From: Pleodorina starrii
Lineage: Eukaryota; Chlorophyta; Chlorophyceae; Chlamydomonadales; Volvocaceae
Direction of reading: 5' to 3'
NCBI GenBank assembly: GCA_030267565.1
Contig: BRXU01000009.1
Location: 1,324,001 to 1,388,000 of the forward strand
Length of the DNA: 64,000 bases
Shown: positions 57,216 through 64,000 of the stretch, in pieces
How positions within the stretch are numbered: the stretch's first letter is position 1
How the letters are laid out: the number at the start of each line of letters is the position of its first letter
Made by a program: the position numbers and the translations under genes
Notes under the pieces: generated by a model
The model's database searches: none
What the model saw: only the letters and a program-made list of their open reading frames with translations
Told to the model about the DNA's origin: nothing

Positions 57216-58617
57216 GGCGTTTGGGGGAGGAGGTTGGAAAGGTAGTTTGGTCCAGTTGGGTGCGGCGGGGCTGTGGTGAGGGGGTTCCCGTCTGCTTGCT
57301 CACACGTCGCGCGCCCCGCGCCGCGAGCAGTGTTGATGCGCTGGGGGCCGGGGGCCTGCTTGCTGGGTGGGTGGGTGGGTCTGGATGAGTCCGGTGGTTG
57401 GGTGACGGTGGAAAGGCGGCCAGGCAGGAAAATGGTGGGAGCGAGGCAAGCGGTGCTGGTCGCGGTGGTGGGAGGCGCGAGGCGGAGGAGGGAGGAGCAG
57501 CGGCGTCAGACTGCGGAAAGGGCCATGAGGGATGTGGAGGCGGAGGGGTGTGTGGAGGGGCGGCGCTGATGTGTATGGGAGAGGTCCGGCGGGTAGGTTG
57601 GGTGTTGTTGACGACTTATTGATGCCGTCGGATGGCAGGAGGGGAAGCGGGCGCTTTGGGGGAGGGGCCCTTGGGATGGGGCCGGGAAGGATACTATTCG
57701 CGGGTGATGCGGCGAGCGAGGGGGAGGGCGAGGTTAAGGCATGGTGAGGATAGGGTGACGGCAGTAACGGCGGAGCAACTGATGCAAGGTGGGTGCGTGC
57801 AGCAGCGTGCGCGGAACTGTAGCCTATTTTGGCTCTAATATGGGCGAGGGGGCGGGAGGCGGCTTTCCTCGGATACCCAGCTGGTGGTGATGTGGCGGTG
57901 TGATTGCGGCTCTCATTCCGCGCTGCGTGCTTTGCGGTGCGTGCGTGCGACCTTCAGGTCCCGCCTGGTGGTGGTGTGAGAAGGCCCGATGCTGTCCTGT
58001 CCTATCCCATCCCATCCTGCGTGCAATGCAGCTCGTCCCCGGACTGAATGGTCGGTAGGTAGATTCGGCGCTCCCGCTCATCGTGGCGGGCTGATCCATG
58101 AACTCGAGCTAGCGCGATATGGCAGTGCCGGCGGACTCAAAGACTGACTGCATTAGTCCGGGTTTGAGCAGCTGGACGGGAAGGGGTGGGGAGAGTGGGG
58201 GGATGGACTGGCGCTGTCACTGGAGGTGGGAGGACGATGGGTGGGCCACCCTGGAGTGGAGTGGGATGGAGTGCAGTGGAATGAAAAGAGCTCACTCCGC
58301 AAAGTTGTTCCCAGTCTGACATCTGACTGAGCGGCCTGGGACGCAGTTGTGTAATTTTAGCTGTACACGGGAGAAGGCACGCCGGCCGCCGCCTGGTTTT
58401 TTCTTTTCTTCCAGGGGGCTTCCCGTGATGACGGACCTTTTGCATCGAGCCCTTGACTGCTGCTGGCCATGATGTAAACCGACAACTTCGGAAATAATTG
58501 TCCAAAGCTGGGATGCAAAGCGGAAAAGATAGTCGCTAGGGATATCGATTTGGACGTCTGTTTTGGACGAGAAGAGAGTGACGGCCCGTGCCTTCGATGC
58601 CAGCTTGCATTATGCTG
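57216..58617. other. 3' flank of the Cys-rich gene
   Basis: This is G-rich sequence without a supported gene. TGTAA at 58350-58354 is a candidate poly(A) signal for the Cys-rich gene, which would imply a 3' UTR of about 1.1 kb. Confidence 0.4.
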
Positions 58618-59504
58618 GATTTGTAACATGACACGTTACGTTATCACTTTACAGAAAACGTGGTCAGTTCGCATGGGGTAACGGGTCCGTTACACGTTAC
58701 GTGGCCACGAAGTCTAACGTGGCCCCAGGGGGGGGGTGTACACGTGTAGTTGACCAAACGTTGACCCCTAGCCCCGTTACAGCCAGTACAAATAGTTTTG
58801 GTTTCCTTCAAGACCAATCGTTCAGTTATGTCATATACTTGGTATAACAAGCGCTCGGCGATCTCCATCGCGTTCCGTTTCGCGAGCTTCTCGCCAAACT
58901 TACTACTCGACGAAGGGCAACTCCGCACAAGCGCAGCGGCAGCAGAGCACTGCTCCTATGCACTATGTTCAAGCCAGGCATGTGTCCGGAATCAAGGGCC
59001 CCACGTGTCATGCTGAGTGTCGCGTTCGGGGAAGCATTCGCTGGGGCCTTGGCCTGGCGGCCATCACTCAACAGTTAACACTATCACCGAATTGACTTTC
59101 AAATCTGTATCTATATCACGCATGGCTTTGATGTCCTCTGCTTGTTTAATGCAATCCCGTGCTACGCGTAATAGCTCAGAGAAATGCGTCCATTTATGAA
59201 TACGGTAGCTGCCTAAGTGACCAAAGCTGCTGGGGCACATATAACGAACATATACAAGGCCAAGTAGTTATGTGAATACCTTTTATGTGCGCGGGACAGC
59301 GCTGGAGCATGCGTGCCGTACTATTTTCCGAAATAGTACGACCTACAAGCGCACCGGTCCCTCACCACGGTCGGCACTCCCGAATGAGTTTCTCTGCCGG
59401 CTAGTTCTGCATTAAGTCAACATGGATCTTGACAAGGCGCTGCTGCTTCTCGACAAGACACAGTGGTCGGTCAGGCCGAGCTTCCGAGAGCCATGCCGAA
59501 GGTG
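58618..59504. mobile_element. Second, partial copy of the transposon-like element
   Basis: The sequence begins ATTTGTAACATGACACGTTACG, matching the right terminal repeat of the element at 26600-27840 read in reverse. It stays similar, with small indels, up to about 59504. After GAGAGCCATGCCGA the similarity ends abruptly, so this copy is truncated or joined to other sequence. The shared part includes the palindrome around CGTACTATTTTCCGAAATAG (59315-59340) and the MDLDKALLLLDKTQWSVRP frame at 59421. Confidence 0.7.
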
Positions 59505-62500
59505 CGTTTTTCAAAGTTGGTAGGGAAAAGATGTGTGGACTGGGTCAAAAAGTGGAGATTCCAGGGTAGAAAGTGCAATTACTATGCACGTGACAAATCA
59601 CGATTGCGTTTTTCGGAACTGCACATTAAGGCGGGCGGAAGGCCACCATCTCCAACCCGGCGGGCGGGTCTCTTGAGGTATCAGACATCAGACTGCAAGC
59701 GCCTCCAACATACAAACAGACCAACACAGCTCCACCGGAACGGGAAACCCTACGTTAAAGACGAAGGAACGCGCTTCTTTCCACCAGGACCTGGTCCAAG
59801 CCGCACACCTCGGGCGACGTGGGTACCGCTCACCAACGCGATACGAGACGCAAGCACGCAGCAGCCACACGACCACCCGCAGTGTAGGCCGTGAAAACAT
59901 AAAGCAAGCCCCCACCGGCTCTCCCAGCGGGCGCAGACACCCTTGTGGGACGCCTCATTGGGGGTGGGTACGAAATGGGAACCACCTCGTTGGGGGATAG
60001 CCGTACTCTGCCGTACAATTCAGCATCCATCCCCACGTCTGAGGGTTGCTCCGCTGCCGGCCAGTGGTCCCCAATGAGGATTTGTACGGCCAGTCGGTCG
60101 CTACCGTTTGCTGTATGCGGGACGATAATCCCACGAGCGCAGCAACGACAGCCTCTCGTTTGGAAAGGCCTCGTCGCGGGTCCTTTCCGCCCCCTACCCC
60201 ACTGGCCACCTGATGCACACCGGCGTACTGCACTACTGCTGTCGTGAAGGTTGCTGAATGTGGCTGTCTGAATGTGGCTGTCTGTGGCTGAATGTGGCAC
60301 CGCGGTTGTTTTGTTGTTGTTGTGGTGGTGGTGGTGTCAGTGGCCTCGAGAGGCTCGGAAGGGCGGAGACAGCGGACCAGCTGATGAGCTTCCGTGCACC
60401 GCAGCAGCATGACAGCCCCCCCCGGGGGGGGGGCAGAAGTGGGAGCGTTGGTGGGGAGCGTCATCGCTGCCACTTGCCTGCCGTGTACCGGGTTAGGGCA
60501 CCCGAGTAAGAAACGGCAACGGTTACGGTACCATTTGCCGCAGCCACATGCAATGATGCAAAGGGCCGGTACAGTTCAGGATAGTACATGGAGGTCAATT
60601 TGTGCCAGGATTTGTGACACGCTACGGATCACTTCCAACCGCTAACCGACGCCAAAGCTGGTCGGCGCTCCCCTGACTGCCACTGACTCCCCCCTCTGCC
60701 CCTGCTCCCCTCCGCGCCAACCCTCCTGAACGCCAACCGGAGGCCACATAACATAACACCCCGACGACTACACCCAGCATTGAGCCAACACCCCACCCGG
60801 AGGCCGTAGTCGAGACCAACAGCAGAGCCAGGCCCTGCCTTGCGCAGCCGCTTGAAAACCGCAAAAACAAGAGCGCACAAGAGTGCAGACCAAAGCGACA
60901 AACAAAAACCGGCCGCGCGTGGCGCCGTCCATCCATCCATCCATCCGCAATGTCAAAATTTCGTTGTCTTTTCATTTTCTTTGCCTTCCCTCCCGCAACC
61001 CGGCTGGAAGATGGCGCAAGGTTAGAGCAGCGCATCTTTTCTGCGAGGTAAAATAGTCCCCAGCCGGAAACACGAATGAACTCCCTCTCTCGCTAAAGTA
61101 CACGGGATACTTGGCCGACGGGCAACCAGGAGCAGCCCCCACCCCCCGCCGAAGTACGGCGCGGGTACGGCGCCCCCCGCCCCGCAACGAGCATGCGAGA
61201 GCCCCACCCGGGACCCAGCCATATATACCACTGCGAAGGCAACAGCAGCCGGCCGGCCGGCCAAAACAGCAAAAATAGCTTGTCCTCACCCGTCTTTCAC
61301 CACGACCGCGGCCGTACGTTTTCTGTACGGCGCGCTGTCCTGCTTGGGTGTCGGTCTGAAAGGAAAGGGCGCAAAAAAGCGAGTTGGGATAAAAAGCCAG
61401 TTTGGCAACCCTCAGGCGATGGAAGGGCCTTTGCCTGGAGCGCTGCCACCAGCACACCCCTCCATGCCTGGCGGTCTCCTCCCTGGACTTCTTCCAACCG
61501 GCAACCCACCCTGCAACCAAGCCTCGTGAGGCCCAACCCGACGAACAAACCCGCAGGGCCGCTGCCCACCGCGCCCCCCGAAGCTCCTTCCGACGGGCCT
61601 GCGGGGTCCGCCACAAGCGACGCAACGGCGCCGACCCCGCCGCAAGCAGCAGCAGCAGCGCACGATGCCCCCCCCCCCCGATGTGCACCGCCGGACAGGA
61701 GAGAAAACCTCATTGGCCCCAACGTACTAAACTGCTGCTGAGGAGCCTACCTACGTGCAGGGACACCTTCCGTATTCCACACAGCGCAAGAAAAGCAAAG
61801 CAAAGCCCGACACACACACACAGATGCCGACATGCGGCGTCCTTGTGTGCGACCATCCACCCCATGGTTCCCATCCCTTCACCCGCCGCGTCCGTGTGCG
61901 GTGTGCCTCCCCCACCGAGAGCACACGACACCACCACCAACCTACCAACTGGGCCGCCGTCGTCCGTCCGTCCGTCCCTCCCGCCCGCCCAAGCCGCATT
62001 CGATCCCTCTTCCTGGCCCTCCTCCGGTGCCCCTCCGGAGCCCTGTCATCCTACCACTGACTGACTGGAGACGCGCCCTCGTTCCTGCTCCCGACCGCAC
62101 ATTTTGAGAAGAGGAGATCGATCGACTCCAGAGGACTGCCCCTCACTGCCGTCCTACTTGACCCCTCACTTGAACCCACCACCAGCCCCCAGCCGAGTTC
62201 AGCGCTCCTTCACCATGGGAAAAAGCGAGTGCACCGCGCTCCTTCACAATGGGATGGGAAAGAGATGATACCGCCCCCCGTCGTCCGACAATCGCAAGCA
62301 CGACCACGACATGCAAATGCAGGCAGCCAGAAGCGAACACCGACGGACGGAACCATGGACCAGTCGCGAACATGAACAAGCCAGGCAGCAGCAGCAGCAG
62401 CAGCACCCACGACCAATACGGTAATAGCTTCACCGCCATGCTCCGCCGCTCCACACCACTCTTCTTCGCTACGCACCTCTCCTCCCCTCCCTTCCTTCTC

Positions 62501-63519
62501 CTCCCGGGCCAAAGCACTCTCCCCTGCCACTTCCACATGCTGCTGCTGCTGCTGCTGCTGATCCGACTCGACCCGGCCTGACTCAACCCGACTCGACCCG
62601 GCCAGACGTCCACCTGGCGGCCCCTGGGTCGTGGCAGCTCATCATCACTTCGACCAAGGATGAAGGACCTCTGGGCCGCGCACCCCGGCAACACAGCGTT
62701 TCGCGGCCTTACGACGCGCGATCACACCAACCGACAGACGAGAAAGACGGACCGACAGACAGACGGACAGACAGCGGGGAACCCCACGCCACTCAGCACA
62801 CACCAGCACCCCAGCACACTCCCGCGCGGCCTAGGCCAGCCGTAATGTACGGCCCCCTTATCCGGTCCGATGAAATCCTGCGGCTCGCGCCGTGCCGTGT
62901 AGCGCCCCGCACCCCTCCCTCACGTCTCGAACAGCATATGCGCCAACTTCGAGAGCAGCCACGTCAAACCGGTGCCGGAACCTGTGAGGCGGAGGAGGAG
63001 GCGGCGGCGCGGTCGAGAGCAGGCGGGCGGGGGAGCGCACACGTGCGGCGGGGGAGCGGTGGGCGGGACTGTGGGACAGCGACGACGGCTGCGTCAATCG
63101 TCGCGGGCGGTTGCGTCGACGAGACCGAAACAGTGCGAGTGGCACGAGTGGCGCGAGTGAAGCGGGGCGTGGCGGGGTGCGGGCGGGCGAGGGGACGGAC
63201 GCGAGCAAGCGCCGGCTGTTGGCCCCCAGTGTCCCAACAGGCAGCGGCAAAAGGGCAGCCAGTCAGGTGGCCGGGCGGCAAAGGGCGGGCCAACTCGGGA
63301 CGCTGGCTCCGGGGCGGTTCACTGTATCTGGTGGACCTCCTGCTGCTGGCTGCTGGAGCGGAGCTGGAGTTGGAGCTGGAGTTGCTGCGGAGCGCTGCCG
63401 CGACATCCCAGAGCGCAATCGACCGAAGCTCCAGCGGCCAACACGTTTTCGTCAGCCCAACATATCACAACGCGTCGCCAGCCCCTCCGCCGCCGCCGCC
63501 GCTGCTGCTTCCGCCGCCC
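59505..63519. other. 4-kb interval without a recognised gene
   Basis: The right part may be the 3' UTR of the minus-strand gene that ends at 63520. The rest shows open frames of 60-240 codons in several phases with no motif. There is a C-run/G-run pair at 60417-60433 and CA/CC-rich intron-like sequence around 61800-62100. I see nothing functional here. Confidence 0.4.
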
Positions 63520-64000
63520 TCAGGCCTTTTGGCCGGTGAGATTCCCGCCATCGCCGCTGGACGCCGCCGCCGTCGCCGCCACGGCAACCGGCTGGGCCGC
63601 GCGGCGGGCTGCTGCTGCTGCTGCCCCCCCGGCTGCTGCTGTGGGGGAGGAGCTCCTTCCCGCCGCCGGAGCTTGGGCACCCCCGGCTGGTGACGGGGAT
63701 CGCGGCGACGAGGATCGCGGCGACGAGGATCGCGGCGACGGCGGCAGGGCGGTGTCCAAGTCATCGAAGCTGGCGATGACAATCATGTCTCCAGGGCCCC
63801 CAAAGCCCTGAATACTGTCCACGGTGCTGATGCCACCACCACCGCCGCTGCTGCTGCGACTGCGACTGCCCGGCGGACTGCCGCCGTCAACATCCGACTC
63901 GCTGTCGTCCGCTTCCAGAGTGTTCACGAAGTCGGCGGCGGTGACGCTGTCCCGACGCGACGTGGCCGCAGCAGCGGCTGCTGCGCCAGCGGCGGCCGTG
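63520..64000 (-). CDS. 3' end of a Ser/Ala-rich protein gene, cut by the window edge
   Basis: On the minus strand one frame is open from the window edge (64000) to a stop at 63520-63522, about 159 codons. An acidic, non-repetitive core reads DFVNTLEADDSESDVDGG and, further on, GFGGPGDMIVIASFDDLD. It is followed by a SPR repeat (RSSSPRSSSPRSPSPAGG) encoded by a 15-bp tandem repeat, and an Ala-rich end. Codon use fits the other genes. The SP-rich stretch could be phosphorylated or disordered. No domain is visible in this part, and the start lies outside the window. Confidence 0.6.
   Translation of the reverse strand, partial: TAAAGAAAAAAATSRRDSVTAADFVNTLEADDSESDVDGGSPPGSRSRSSSGGGGGISTVDSIQGFGGPGDMIVIASFDDLDTALPPSPRSSSPRSSSPRSPSPAGGAQAPAAGRSSSPTAAAGGAAAAAARRAAQPVAVAATAAASSGDGGNLTGQKA

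Noticed and set aside
62845..63693. 282-codon plus-strand frame ending in Arg/Cys/Gly runs
   Set aside because: Its 3' part is antisense to the better-supported minus-strand gene ending at 63520.

Overview
The window looks like nuclear DNA of a volvocine or Chlamydomonas-type green alga. The evidence is GC-rich coding exons with C/G-ending codons, many short GT-AG introns, Ala/Gly/Gln homopolymer runs inside proteins, abundant micro- and minisatellites in introns, and TTTTAGGG-like interstitial tracts. No bacterial operon structure, rRNA, tRNA or CRISPR was seen. All gene models come from reading splice sites by eye and checking that codon phase is kept across each junction.

Layout, left to right. 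(1) 237-2520, minus: a five-exon CRAL-TRIO (Sec14-like) lipid-binding protein, divergent from (2) 3545-5657, plus: a four-exon SAM-dependent methyltransferase of the leucine carboxyl methyltransferase (LCM) family. They share a 1-kb 5' region. (3) 5658-9681: no gene recognised. (4) 9682-15776 and 18109-24497, plus: two tandem paralogs of a large multi-pass membrane protein that I cannot assign to any known family. Exon lengths (97 and 209 nt), intron phases, a CPxC-x15-C motif and the order of domains are conserved between them. This is the most promising novel feature of the window. (5) 26600-27840: a transposon-like element with terminal inverted repeats; a diverged partial copy lies in opposite orientation at 58618-59504. 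(6) 28736-33513, plus: the acetolactate synthase regulatory (small) subunit, ten exons seen, N-terminal exon not found. (7) 33514-38847: no confident gene, with small hairpins and telomere-like tracts. (8) 38848-49640, plus: a 15-exon, roughly 1,789-residue protein kinase with an acylation-type N-terminus, a long GAF-like regulatory region and a catalytic domain broken up by low-complexity insertions. (9) 49641-55910: repeats and weak ORFs only. (10) 55911-57215, plus: a small Cys-rich zinc-finger-like protein. (11) 57216-63519: the second transposon copy and otherwise unassigned sequence. (12) 63520-64000, minus: the 3' end of a Ser/Ala-rich protein gene that runs off the right edge.

The genes do not form one pathway. 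The recognisable functions are lipid transfer, protein or small-molecule methylation, branched-chain amino acid synthesis control in the chloroplast, and kinase signalling. The only local gene-family structure is the tandem membrane-protein pair.
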